This document shows, piece after piece, positions 49,793 through 57,804 of a stretch of DNA of 64,000 bases. The stretch is from Deltaproteobacteria bacterium PRO3. GTDB taxonomy: Bacteria > UBA10199 > DSSB01. How positions within the stretch are numbered: position 1 is the first letter of the stretch; each line of letters begins with the position of its first letter. Made by a program: the position numbers and the translations under genes. The stretch spans positions 37,601 to 101,600 of the forward strand of contig SZOV01000001.1 of NCBI GenBank assembly GCA_030263375.1, in the 5' to 3' direction. The notes beneath the pieces are model-generated. The model saw nothing but the letters and a program-made list of their open reading frames with translations. It was not told the DNA's origin and did no database searches.

Positions 49793-50764
49793 ATGCGCCT
49801 GATCAAAAAGCTCCTCCGCGTCGGCGTCACCCTCTTCCTGCTGGTCCTCTTGGCGGTAATTCTAATCCTCCGTTGGCCGATGGAAGACCCGTCCCTCTCC
49901 CCTGCCGCCTTCGCGCCGCGGCCGGCCTTCGACAAGCTGCCGAAACTGCGCCTCCAGGTCTTCGAGACGGGCTATTCCGAAGCGCCCGAGGCCTACGCCG
50001 TCCGCGGCGGGTCCTTTTTCGCCAAACGGCGCATGACCCACGGCGCCGTCCTGATCGAGCACCCGCGGGGCCGGGCGGTCCTGGATTCGGGACTGGGAAC
50101 GGGCTTCGCGGAAGAGAACGCCAGGGCGCCTTGGATCCAGGGCCGCTTCGCGCAGTGGTTTTTCACGCCGACCCTGCCCCTGGCGAAAAACCCCGAATTT
50201 CCCCCGCTGGATCCCAATCGGGACTTCTTCCTGCTGAGCCACCTGCACTGGGACCATGTCGGTGGCACCCTGGATTTCCCCGACATCCCGGTCAAGGTGC
50301 TCGAAGCGGAGCGGGCCTTCGCCCTCGACGCCGCGCGTTCCGAGGCCCACGGCGTCTACCCACACCATATTTCGGCCTTGGGCGAGCGCTTGCAGGGCTT
50401 AAGCCTGCAGGACAAGCCCTATGAAAACTTCCCGCAAAGCCTGGATCTCTTCGGGGACCAAAGTATCGTCCTCGTCTCCTTGGACGGCCACACCCCCGGC
50501 TCCTTGGGGGTCTTCGTCAATTTGCGCGGCGGCAACCGCTTCCTCTTAGTCGGCGACGCGCTGTGGTCGGTGGACGCGGAAGGCCGGCCGGAGGCCCGCT
50601 CCCGGCTGGCCGAATGGACCAGCGACCTGGACAAGGCCCGGGCGCGCCTCGTCCGCCAAAGGCTCGCCGAGCTGATCGCCCACAGCAATGAGGTGACATT
50701 GGTCCCGATTCATGATTCAAAGGCCTTGGAGAAGGTCCGAAAGGCGATGGAAAAAAGCTTGTGA
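49793..50764 (+). CDS. Membrane-anchored metallo-beta-lactamase-fold hydrolase
   Basis: 323 residues. An N-terminal anchor (LLRVGVTLFLLVLLAVILIL) places it on the outer side of the inner membrane. SHLHWDHVGG is the zinc motif; LDGHTPGSLGVF and LVGDALWSVD follow, and VPIHD near the end could supply another ligand. Similar to lactonase-like MBL proteins. It starts 3 bases after the DUF309 stop. Confidence 0.8.
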   Translation: MRLIKKLLRVGVTLFLLVLLAVILILRWPMEDPSLSPAAFAPRPAFDKLPKLRLQVFETGYSEAPEAYAVRGGSFFAKRRMTHGAVLIEHPRGRAVLDSGLGTGFAEENARAPWIQGRFAQWFFTPTLPLAKNPEFPPLDPNRDFFLLSHLHWDHVGGTLDFPDIPVKVLEAERAFALDAARSEAHGVYPHHISALGERLQGLSLQDKPYENFPQSLDLFGDQSIVLVSLDGHTPGSLGVFVNLRGGNRFLLVGDALWSVDAEGRPEARSRLAEWTSDLDKARARLVRQRLAELIAHSNEVTLVPIHDSKALEKVRKAMEKSL

Positions 50765-50810
50765 CCTTTGCCTTTCCGCACAGTCTTAAAATAAAACCGG
50801 TGGAGCGATT

Positions 50811-51143
50811 ATGAAACGCCTATTCCTGATATTGTTGGTGATTTTTGGAACAACCCAATTCTGCCCTCCCCTCGCGGCGGCCGAGAGCGGCAACGGCAAG
50901 ACCGTCGAGCAGGACGCCAAAGAAGAAAAGCCGGTCGGCGGCGAAAGCGGCAAGAAGGGCGGCATCTACGTGGTGGGGCGCGGCTTCAAAACGGCGGGCA
51001 GCGAGATGGAAAAGGGATTCAAGGCAGCCGGGCGCGGCATCGTCAAGGGTGGCAAGGCCACCGGGCGCGGCTTCAAGAAGGCCGGCGGGGCCATCAAGAA
51101 TTTCTTCACCGGCGAGACCGGGGATAAGAAAGAATCGAAATAA
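50811..51143 (+). CDS. Small secreted protein with amphipathic repeats
   Basis: 110 residues with a signal peptide ending about AAA at 24. The mature part has repeated GRGFKxAG-type units (GRGFKTAGSEMEKGFKAAGRGIVKGGKATGRGFKKAGGAIKNFF, cited in parts) that would form an amphipathic basic helix. Function unknown. Confidence 0.6.
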   Translation: MKRLFLILLVIFGTTQFCPPLAAAESGNGKTVEQDAKEEKPVGGESGKKGGIYVVGRGFKTAGSEMEKGFKAAGRGIVKGGKATGRGFKKAGGAIKNFFTGETGDKKESK

Positions 51144-51266
51144 GCTTCAAATCAAGTGGGAGAACAAGTGCCGCAGTATCGGAGTTGGAAATTTCGCCAA
51201 GGTTTTTCCCGAAAAACTTAGACACCTCGACACTTCGGCACTCCGACACTTGGCCCGACACTTGAA

Positions 51267-51779
51267 TCAGTAATCAATCAAACTAAAAACCGGATAATCC
51301 CCCAAGGCCTTGCGGCCGTTGAGGAAGGCCAGCTCGATGACGAAGGCCAGCTCGGCGACCTTTCCGCCCATCTTCTCGACCAAGTGCGCGGCGGCCGCGG
51401 CGGTGCCGCCGGTGGCTAAGAGGTCGTCGACGATCAGGACCCGCGAGCCCTTGGGGATGGCGTCTTCGTGGAGCTCGATGGTGTCCTCGCCGTATTCCAA
51501 TTTATAAGTGTAAGAGACGGTCGTATAGGGCAGCTTGCCCTTCTTGCGCATGATCGCGAAGCTCTTGCCCAGGACATAGGCCAGCACCGACCCAAATAAA
51601 AAACCGCGCGACTCGATGCCGACGATCACGTCGACCGGCTTTTCGCGGTAGCGCTGCACAAAGCTGTCGACGATGTATTTAAAGGCCTCGGGATTTTGCA
51701 GAAGCGGCGTGATGTCTTTGAAGACGATCCCGGGCTTGGGGAAGTCGGGGATGTCGCGGACGATTTTTTTGAGGTCCAT
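51267..51779 (-). CDS. apt: Adenine phosphoribosyltransferase
   Basis: 170 residues from the ATG at 51777-51779. [21 protein letters not shown] (here [12 protein letters not shown]) at the start and the PRPP loop [16 protein letters not shown] are diagnostic, as are [10 protein letters not shown] and RKKGKLPY. It makes AMP from adenine and PRPP in purine salvage. A longer frame upstream to 52397 is antisense-like extension and was rejected. Confidence 0.95.
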   Translation of the reverse strand: MDLKKIVRDIPDFPKPGIVFKDITPLLQNPEAFKYIVDSFVQRYREKPVDVIVGIESRGFLFGSVLAYVLGKSFAIMRKKGKLPYTTVSYTYKLEYGEDTIELHEDAIPKGSRVLIVDDLLATGGTAAAAAHLVEKMGGKVAELAFVIELAFLNGRKALGDYPVFSLIDY

Positions 51780-51870
51780 GGTATTTCCCGTGTTGAGGGT
51801 GATGCTCAGACGCTGATATTGCCTCGATTGACAAAAATCCACCTCAAAATCGCCCCAGCCGCGCGGGGCC

Positions 51871-51909
51871 AAAAAAAAAAGCGGTTCCAGGCCGACGGCC
51901 TGGAACCGC
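51871..51909 (-). terminator. Strong terminator after the PQQ-propeller gene
   Basis: On the minus strand a 13-bp perfect stem (51897-51909 with 51881-51893), 3-base loop, then ten T residues. Confidence 0.95.
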
Positions 51910-51949
51910 TCTACCCTATCCGTAACCCCGGAAATCCCGGCGCTGCCCG

Positions 51950-53785
51950 CTACTCCGGGAGGCCGAACATCACCAACCTTCCGGGGTCCTGTAAAAATCC
52001 CGTCCCCACATAAACGCGCCCGTTCACAATGGTTGCCCCGGAAAGGCTCATCGCCCCCAGGGGGGCGCTCCAAAGCAGCTCTCCGCTGCGGGCGTCGAAG
52101 GCATGGAAATTGGGAACCGGAGGCAGCTCGGGCCAAAATCCCATGATAAATCTGTACATAGGAGCCGCCGGCGCGAGGGCCGTCTGGTACACCACGCCGT
52201 TGGCCGAAGAGGGCGGGCCCAGGTAGGGATTGAGAGGGACGAGGCTGGCCTCGGGAAAACCGAAAACGAGGGCCGGATCGAGATACGAGTAGGGATCGGT
52301 GGCCTGCCATTCGTAGGCCCCGCTGGAGGGATCGAGAGCGGAAAGGCACCCGCCATGCGTCACCGCCCCGGCCGCCGGGCCGGCCCGCATCGTCCAAGCC
52401 CGCGAGGTCAGTCCGCCCTGGCTGAAGTCGAGGTGCGGCGTGTTCTCCGCGTTGACGAAGAGGCTCTTGCCGTCGAAGGCCAGGCCCGAAAGGCCGATCA
52501 GCACCGGCGGCCCCACTTGAGTGTCCCAGACGAGCTGCCCGGTCTTAAGCTCCACGGCGAAGGCGCGTCCGTCCTTGACCTTGCCGACGGCGAGGTCGAG
52601 GTGGGGCTCGGGACGTCCGTTCCCATCGGTGTCCAGGCCCGCGGCATTGGCCACGTTCCGCAACAACAGGGGCCCGGCGGAGATATTGTAATTCGGCCCG
52701 GCCGGATGGGGGCAATTATGCGGATTGCCGATCCCCGGGATGCAGGCGAAAGTCCAAAAATCCTGCGGCACCGCCTGCTGGACCCACACCTTCTCCCCGC
52801 TGTCCATGTCCAGGGCCAGCATCGCGTCGATCGGGAGGTCCATGGGCGAGACCGAGGCGGGATCGATGGAATTTCCGCGACGGTAGGCGTCTCCCGTGGC
52901 GACGATCACGAGCTTGTTCTTCGGGTCGATCACCGCGCCCGGACTCGCGTACACCGTCACGCCGCTATAACCGTCGGCCACCAGGTGCGGGGCGATAAGC
53001 TCGGTGCTCCACACCACCGATCCGTCGCGAAGGTCCACCTTCACGACCTTTCCCACGGAATTGCAACAGGTGTAGCCCGGAAAAAATCCGGAGGCCTCCT
53101 CCTCGTAGGAGGTGGTGCCGATGTAGATGTGATGACCGTCCACCGTCGGCGACGACTGGACCCCTTCGTAGAGGTGGTCGGGATCCGTGATCAACGAAGT
53201 CCAACGGCAACTGCCGTCGTTGGTGTTGAGAGAGATCAGGTATCCTGCGGGAACGAAGCTGGGATAAAATGGAAAATTGGTCCCGCTGGTCCCGACGATA
53301 ACTTGATCGCCGAACAAAGTGGCGGCCGTCTGCACCATCAGCATAGGCATGGGGGCGCCCGGGTTGCATTCGGCGAAGACGTCTTCGATCTTCCTTTTCC
53401 AAATCTCGTTGAGATTTTTGTCCAGCTTATAGACGTAGGAGCCGTAATCGTCAAAGGAGGCCGGGCCTTGCGGCCCCATGCCCGCCACGTCTCCGTCGCC
53501 GTTGATGTCGTTGAAGGCCTCGGCGAACAGGTCGGTGAAATACACGGCGTCCTCCGTGACGGTCGGGCCCTTGATGATCGAGCCCGAGGCCTGGTAGGAG
53601 GCCAATTCGATCAACTGGCCGACATTTCCGGGCCCGATGAGATCCTCGTCGGGCTGGTGGCGGGTGCCGTTGCGATCGCGGTCATGGGTTTTCCAGCTGA
53701 TCGCGCCCGCTTCGGGCGCGGCCCAGGCCGCGATGGCCAAGATCGCCACGAGGCAAAACAGCGCCTTGGTGAAAGTTTGCTTCAT
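51950..53785 (-). CDS. Secreted PQQ-dependent-dehydrogenase-like propeller protein
   Basis: 611 residues from the ATG at 53783-53785 (AGGGGTGATG upstream). Signal peptide [28 protein letters not shown]. Repeated propeller strands ([87 protein letters not shown]) match the PQQ-binding eight-blade propellers of alcohol and glucose dehydrogenases. [12 protein letters not shown] contains an adjacent Cys pair like the disulfide of methanol/ethanol dehydrogenases. No cytochrome domain; the substrate is unknown. Confidence 0.75.
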   Translation of the reverse strand: MKQTFTKALFCLVAILAIAAWAAPEAGAISWKTHDRDRNGTRHQPDEDLIGPGNVGQLIELASYQASGSIIKGPTVTEDAVYFTDLFAEAFNDINGDGDVAGMGPQGPASFDDYGSYVYKLDKNLNEIWKRKIEDVFAECNPGAPMPMLMVQTAATLFGDQVIVGTSGTNFPFYPSFVPAGYLISLNTNDGSCRWTSLITDPDHLYEGVQSSPTVDGHHIYIGTTSYEEEASGFFPGYTCCNSVGKVVKVDLRDGSVVWSTELIAPHLVADGYSGVTVYASPGAVIDPKNKLVIVATGDAYRRGNSIDPASVSPMDLPIDAMLALDMDSGEKVWVQQAVPQDFWTFACIPGIGNPHNCPHPAGPNYNISAGPLLLRNVANAAGLDTDGNGRPEPHLDLAVGKVKDGRAFAVELKTGQLVWDTQVGPPVLIGLSGLAFDGKSLFVNAENTPHLDFSQGGLTSRAWTMRAGPAAGAVTHGGCLSALDPSSGAYEWQATDPYSYLDPALVFGFPEASLVPLNPYLGPPSSANGVVYQTALAPAAPMYRFIMGFWPELPPVPNFHAFDARSGELLWSAPLGAMSLSGATIVNGRVYVGTGFLQDPGRLVMFGLPE

Positions 53786-54079
53786 AACATCACCCCTTTT
53801 CTTGGATGCCGAATTTTTTGGAGTGCTCTGACAAGGGGAAAAGCAAAAAATGTACCACGAAGTATTTCGTAAAAATAAAAGTAAAATCAATTAGTTATAG
53901 AATAGGGCCGTATGCCCGGACACATGCGCGCATGATGAGTCCTATCAATATGAGGACGCTTCAAAGCCCGGCCCCGCGCGCCGCGAGAGAAAAACGATAT
54001 TTTTTCGCATTTCAAACTCGGGACGCCCCGAAGAAGTTCCCGTCAGGAATATGACAATGGGTGGGTGATTTTCGCCGGG
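53786..54079. other. Intergenic region without visible gene
   Basis: 294 bases between two minus-strand genes, AT-rich near 53850-53910. It should hold the promoter of the PQQ-propeller gene and the end of the M23 peptidase unit. I see no RNA gene, repeat or clear terminator. Confidence 0.4.
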
Positions 54080-54640
54080 CTATTTATTGGAAGTATACCG
54101 CCGCTCCGGCAGGAAGTCCTCGGGATCGTAGGTCCCGTTCTCGTCGCGGATCTCGAAATGCAGATGATCGCCGCTGGCGTTGCCGGTGCTGCCCATCTTG
54201 GCGATGCGCTGCCCCTGCTGGACACGATCCCCTTCGTCGACGAGATTTTTGTCGTTGTGCGCGTAGGCGGTGAAATAGCCGTCGTCGTGCTTGATCACGA
54301 TCAAATTACCATAACCGCCGAGCTTGCCTTCGTAGACCACCGTGCCGGACGCCGCGGCGACGATGGGGTCACCCTCGTCGCCGCCGATGTCGATGCCGTC
54401 GTGGGGGCGCCCGTTGCGCTGTCCGTAGGGAGAGTTGACCGGCCCGTCGAAGGGCCAGATGAACTTGCCCGCCGCTTTGCCGCGCGCGTAGCCGGAAGGG
54501 TGTTTTTTTCGTTTTTTGATGCCTTTGTCCGGGGATTTGCCGGGTTTTCCGTTGAAGACGGCGCGGAAATCGCTGCACTGGGGGAGCGCCACCAGGCAGA
54601 GCAACATCACCGCGATGAGCTTACGAGGGCTCGAAGCCAT
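54080..54640 (-). CDS. M23-family peptidase lipoprotein (NlpD-like)
   Basis: 186 residues. Lipoprotein signal with lipobox LPQC (Cys22). The M23 domain covers about 62-175: HDGIDIGG (first zinc His and Asp), HNDKN and HLHFEIRDENG with the catalytic His pair. No LysM domain. Next to pcm and surE, as nlpD is in many Proteobacteria. It may cut or regulate septal peptidoglycan. Confidence 0.85.
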   Translation of the reverse strand: MASSPRKLIAVMLLCLVALPQCSDFRAVFNGKPGKSPDKGIKKRKKHPSGYARGKAAGKFIWPFDGPVNSPYGQRNGRPHDGIDIGGDEGDPIVAAASGTVVYEGKLGGYGNLIVIKHDDGYFTAYAHNDKNLVDEGDRVQQGQRIAKMGSTGNASGDHLHFEIRDENGTYDPEDFLPERRYTSNK

Positions 54641-55337
54641 GCTTTCCCTTCAATTTGACGAAGCGGCATCCGGAGAGCGTTCGACTGCGCCACTCCCCGG
54701 CTTCTTTGCGGTACAGCACCAGTTCTTGCGCAAACTCTCCGCCGACCGGGAGGATAAAACGGCCCTGCTCGCCGCTCTGGTCTAGGTAAGGCCGTGGCAC
54801 TTGGGGGGAACCCGCCGCGACGACGATGGCGTCGAAGGGCGCCTTGTCGGGCCAACCGAGGGTCCCATCGCCCAATTTGAGATGGATGTTGCGGTAGCGC
54901 AGCTCTTTGAGGGCCTTCCGCGCCTTCAGCAGCAGCTCGGGCAGGCGCTCGATGGAATAGACCTGCGCGACCAACTCGGCCAGCAAAGCGGTCTGATAGC
55001 CGCAGCCGGTGCCCACCTCGAGCACCCGGTCGGTAGGCCTCAACTCCAGGGCCTCGAGCATGGTCGCGACGATGAAGGGTTGGGAGATGGTCTGCCCCTG
55101 GCCGATCGCCAGCGGATGGTCGTTGTAGGCCAGGGGCCGCAGCCCCTCCTCGACGAAGCGGTGGCGCGGCACCTTGAGGAAGGCCGCCAACACCCGCTCG
55201 TCGCGGACGCCGCGGGCGATCAGCTGGTCGCGCACCATGCGCTTGCGAGAGATCGCGTAATCGCCGTCGAAGGCCGCCCCGCCCGGTGGGGTCGCCGGCT
55301 CGACTCGGGGCTTTTTCCATGAGAGGGCGCCGGCCAT
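54621..55337 (-). CDS. pcm: Protein-L-isoaspartate O-methyltransferase
   Basis: 238 residues. QGQTISQPFIVATMLEAL and the AdoMet loop VLEVGTGCGYQTALLAELV are family signatures; FDAIVVAAGSPQVPRPYLDQ follows. It methylates isoaspartyl residues to start repair of aged proteins. It overlaps the M23 gene by 20 bases and is one base from surE, making a surE-pcm-peptidase operon. The first 25 residues are Pro-rich and may be dispensable. Confidence 0.9.
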   Translation of the reverse strand: MAGALSWKKPRVEPATPPGGAAFDGDYAISRKRMVRDQLIARGVRDERVLAAFLKVPRHRFVEEGLRPLAYNDHPLAIGQGQTISQPFIVATMLEALELRPTDRVLEVGTGCGYQTALLAELVAQVYSIERLPELLLKARKALKELRYRNIHLKLGDGTLGWPDKAPFDAIVVAAGSPQVPRPYLDQSGEQGRFILPVGGEFAQELVLYRKEAGEWRSRTLSGCRFVKLKGKHGFEPS

Positions 55338-55338
55338 C

Positions 55339-56097
55339 TTATACCTTCCAGCTGCGGATCTTCTCTAAAAAGGGATAGTCGGTCATATCCACCTTGATCG
55401 GGGTGATCGAAATCTTGCGCTCGAGGATCGCGTTGCAATCGCTGCCGGGGATGTTTTCGTAGCCGATCTCGTCGCCGCCGATCCAGTAATACTTCTTTTT
55501 TCGCGGGTCGAGCTTTTCGACGATGATGTCGCTGTAGTTGCGCTTGCCCAGCTTGCAATAGGCGTAGCCCTTCAGGCTGTGCTGGGGGAGGTTGGGGACG
55601 TTGACGTTGAGGACGATGCCCTTGGGCAGGCCTTCCTTGTGCACCCGGCGCGCCAGCTTGGCGGCGAAGTTGGCCGCGGGCTTGAAATAGGGCCGGCCGT
55701 CGCGCAGCACGAGGGAGACGGCGATGGAGGGGATCCCCATCATGGCGCCCTCGAGGGCGGCGGAAACGGTGCCCGAGTAGTGGACGTCGTCGCCCAGGTT
55801 GCCGCCGTGGTTGACGCCCGAAACGATCAGGTCGGGCTTCTTGCGATCCAAGATCTCGTTGACCCCTAAGTTGACGCAATCCGCGGGCGTGCCGGTGACA
55901 GCGTAGAAATTCTTCTTGGTCTCGAGGATGCGCAGCGGTCGGTGCAGAGTGAGGGAGTGACTGGCGGCGGACTTTTCGCGGTCCGGCGCGACCACGATGA
56001 CGCGCGCGATCTTCTTTAGGGTTTCGGCTAAGACTTGGATGCCTTCGGCGTAGATGCCGTCGTCGTTCGAGACCAGGATGAGCATTGCCGGCACCAT
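55339..56097 (-). CDS. surE: 5'-nucleotidase SurE
   Basis: 252 residues (or 248 from the next ATG). LILVSNDDGIYAEGIQVLAE carries the metal-binding Asp pair; PDLIVSGVNHGGNLGDDVHYSGTVSAALEG and VNVPNLP complete the family pattern. It removes phosphate from nucleoside monophosphates. First gene of the surE-pcm-peptidase group. Confidence 0.93.
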   Translation of the reverse strand: MVPAMLILVSNDDGIYAEGIQVLAETLKKIARVIVVAPDREKSAASHSLTLHRPLRILETKKNFYAVTGTPADCVNLGVNEILDRKKPDLIVSGVNHGGNLGDDVHYSGTVSAALEGAMMGIPSIAVSLVLRDGRPYFKPAANFAAKLARRVHKEGLPKGIVLNVNVPNLPQHSLKGYAYCKLGKRNYSDIIVEKLDPRKKKYYWIGGDEIGYENIPGSDCNAILERKISITPIKVDMTDYPFLEKIRSWKV

Positions 56098-56163
56098 AGC
56101 GGATTCCCCGGATTAAATCCATAGAATTTCATAAGGTTTCCGGCCTTGACGGCATTATTAAAA

Positions 56164-56184
56164 ATTAATAGTATTGTTATTAAT
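56164..56184. promoter_or_regulatory. Palindromic operator of the toxin-antitoxin pair
   Basis: ATTAATA and TATTAAT separated by 7 bases, just before the antitoxin ATG, within a very AT-rich promoter. RHH antitoxins usually bind such sites to repress their own operon. Confidence 0.55.
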
Positions 56185-56191
56185 CATTCCT

Positions 56192-56428
56192 ATGGAAAAA
56201 AGCACGATCACCAGCATTTCCCTACCCGCCTCCCTGGACAAAGAGCTCACCCGAGAAGCCAAGCGTGAGCACCGGACGAAAAGCGGCATGATCCAAGAGG
56301 CGATCCGCTTTTTCCTGGAAAGCCGTAAGTGGAAACTCCTACAACAGGACATCTCCCTCCGTGCCAGCCGGCTCGGTATCGGGTCGGACGACGACATCGA
56401 AAAGCTGATCGACGAGATCCGTGAGTGA
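56192..56428 (+). CDS. Ribbon-helix-helix antitoxin
   Basis: 78 residues from the ATG at 56192. TITSISLPASLDKELTREAKREHRTKSGMIQEAIRFFLE is a CopG/RHH DNA-binding domain; the C-terminal 30 residues would cover the toxin. GTG of the next gene overlaps its stop (GTGA), typical of TA pairs. Plus strand within an otherwise minus-strand cluster, and AT-richer than its neighbours. Confidence 0.8.
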   Translation: MEKSTITSISLPASLDKELTREAKREHRTKSGMIQEAIRFFLESRKWKLLQQDISLRASRLGIGSDDDIEKLIDEIRE

Positions 56429-56841
56429 AGATTGTCCTGGATACCAACGTATTGCTTTCCGCCCTCGTCTTCCCGGGAGGGCCGCCGGAAAAAATCCTGA
56501 CCATGGCAAGACTGAGGGAGCTGAAACTTTGTATTTCTCCGGATATTTTCTCGGAATTACGAAAGGTGCTGCGCCTAAAATTTAAATATACGGAAGAAGA
56601 GGTCGAAGATTTTATCGAGCGTTTCAGGGCCTTTGCTCAAATGGTCTATCCGGAAGATCGCTTGGATCTCATTACCCGAGTGGACGCCGACAACCGTATT
56701 TTGGAATGCGCGGTTCATGCCAAGGCCGATTTTTTGGTTACCGGCGACAAACGAGATATCCTTCCCTTAAAGAAAATCAGGTCCACGATCATCGTCAACC
56801 CAAGTCAGTTTTTGGATTATTGGAGCCGTAAAAAGGCATAA
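56425..56841 (+). CDS. PIN-domain toxin
   Basis: 138 residues with a GTG start. KIVLDTNVLLSALVFPGGPPEKIL, the acidic DADNRILECAVHAKADFLVTGDKRDILPL and the end are those of the putative-toxin PIN family (TIGR00305-like). Acidic residues: Asp6, Glu43 region, Asp93 and Asp111. These RNases cleave tRNA or mRNA; the target is not known here. Confidence 0.8.
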   Translation: MKIVLDTNVLLSALVFPGGPPEKILTMARLRELKLCISPDIFSELRKVLRLKFKYTEEEVEDFIERFRAFAQMVYPEDRLDLITRVDADNRILECAVHAKADFLVTGDKRDILPLKKIRSTIIVNPSQFLDYWSRKKA

Positions 56842-56875
56842 AAAAATCCCCCGGCTGATCTCTCAACCGGGGGAT
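56841..56875 (-). terminator. Terminator of tRNA-Pro
   Basis: On the minus strand a 9-bp stem (56867-56875 with 56846-56854), 12-base loop, followed by a T run. It lies 5 bases after tRNA-Pro. Confidence 0.9.
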
Positions 56876-56880
56876 CTTGG

Positions 56881-56954
56881 TCGGGGCGACTGGATTTGAA
56901 CCAGCGACCACTCCCACCCCAAGGGAGTGCGCTACCAGGCTGCGCTACGCCCCG
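56881..56954 (-). tRNA. tRNA-Pro(GGG)
   Basis: Full cloverleaf: acceptor CGGGGCG/CGCCCCG, anticodon stem CTCCC/GGGAG around TTGGGGT (anticodon GGG), T arm GCTGG/CCAGT around TTCAAAT, discriminator A; 74 bases, CCA not encoded. It follows merR, as in other deltaproteobacterial genomes. Confidence 0.95.
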
Positions 56955-57018
56955 ATGTTCCGTCTGGGGATTATTCGACGGAAAATACTAAATTCCAGCA
57001 GCCGAGGCACTTCGGCCC

Positions 57019-57432
57019 CTACATGCTTTCCAAGATCTTCGCAAGCTCCTGGAGCTTGCTTTTGATCTCCCGCAGCCCTTCCTCGTTCGTCTCGCCCACG
57101 GGCAAGGCCAAGGCCAGCTGCGGCGCCCCCGACTCTTTTCCGCGCGGCTTGCGGGCCAGCTCTTTGAGCCGCTTGCGCGCGCCCTCGATGGTGAACTTCT
57201 CTTTGTAAAGCAGGTCGCGGATCCGCAGGATCAATTCGACCTCTTTGCGCTTGTAGAGGCGCTGCTTGCTCTTGCTCTTCCCCGGCGCGATGTCGGGAAA
57301 CTCGGTCTCCCAATAGCGCAGCACGTAGGGCTTGACCCCGACGATGTCGGCAACCTCGCCGATCTTGAAATACACCTTGTCGGGGATGACCGAGGCGTAG
57401 GGGTCGCGCTGTGGGGAGGATTCCTTCTTCAT
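57019..57432 (-). CDS. MerR-family regulator of the ihfA cluster
   Basis: 137 residues from the ATG at 57430-57432 (a start at 57468 is possible). [70 protein letters not shown], cited in parts, is the MerR-type winged helix. No effector-binding domain follows, only a helical tail. The protein usually found beside ihfA; its targets are unknown. Confidence 0.85.
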   Translation of the reverse strand: MKKESSPQRDPYASVIPDKVYFKIGEVADIVGVKPYVLRYWETEFPDIAPGKSKSKQRLYKRKEVELILRIRDLLYKEKFTIEGARKRLKELARKPRGKESGAPQLALALPVGETNEEGLREIKSKLQELAKILESM

Positions 57433-57508
57433 AAAAAGATACCCGCGGCCTTCATACCCCGAAGGCATCCCTCGCTGTCAAGGAATTGCGATAATTCCTG
57501 GACTTAGA

Positions 57509-57787
57509 CTATTCTTTATTAAGTGCTTGTTTGAGGACTTGAGAGGGCCGGAAGGTCAAGACCCGGCGCGCCGAAATCTCGATCTCTTGCCCGGTCTGGG
57601 GATTGCGCCCCATGCGGGGACGCTTGCTGCGGACCACGAAGTTGCCAAAGCCGCTGATCTTGATCTTTTCGCCTTTTTCGAGCGTGTCCTTCATCGTGTC
57701 AAAGATCATCTCGACGATGTCCGAGGATTCCTTTTTGGAAAACCCGATCTTTTCGTAAATCGATTCGACCAGATCCGCTTTGGTCAT
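57509..57787 (-). CDS. ihfA: Integration host factor alpha subunit
   Basis: 92 residues. MTKADLVESIYEKIGFSKKESSDIVEMIFDTMKDTL and GFGNFVVRSKRPRMGRNPQTGQEIEISARRVLTF are the HU/IHF fold; RNPQTG(Q/E)EI with the intercalating Pro is visible. Binding sharply bends DNA and acts in recombination, replication and regulation; phage integrases often need it. It follows pheT after 17 bases. Confidence 0.9.
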   Translation of the reverse strand: MTKADLVESIYEKIGFSKKESSDIVEMIFDTMKDTLEKGEKIKISGFGNFVVRSKRPRMGRNPQTGQEIEISARRVLTFRPSQVLKQALNKE

Positions 57788-57804
57788 AACAACCTCCTAT
57801 AAAC

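Noticed and set aside
51144..51266. Short CGACACT-like repeats as an RNA element
   Set aside because: Only a few irregular copies in 60 bases, with no stable structure.
51780..52397. Extended N-terminus for apt
   Set aside because: The frame continues upstream only through the terminator and the next gene; Apt proteins start at the MDLKK-type Met.
52103..53872. 589-codon plus-strand frame
   Set aside because: Antisense to the PQQ-propeller gene; composition artefact.
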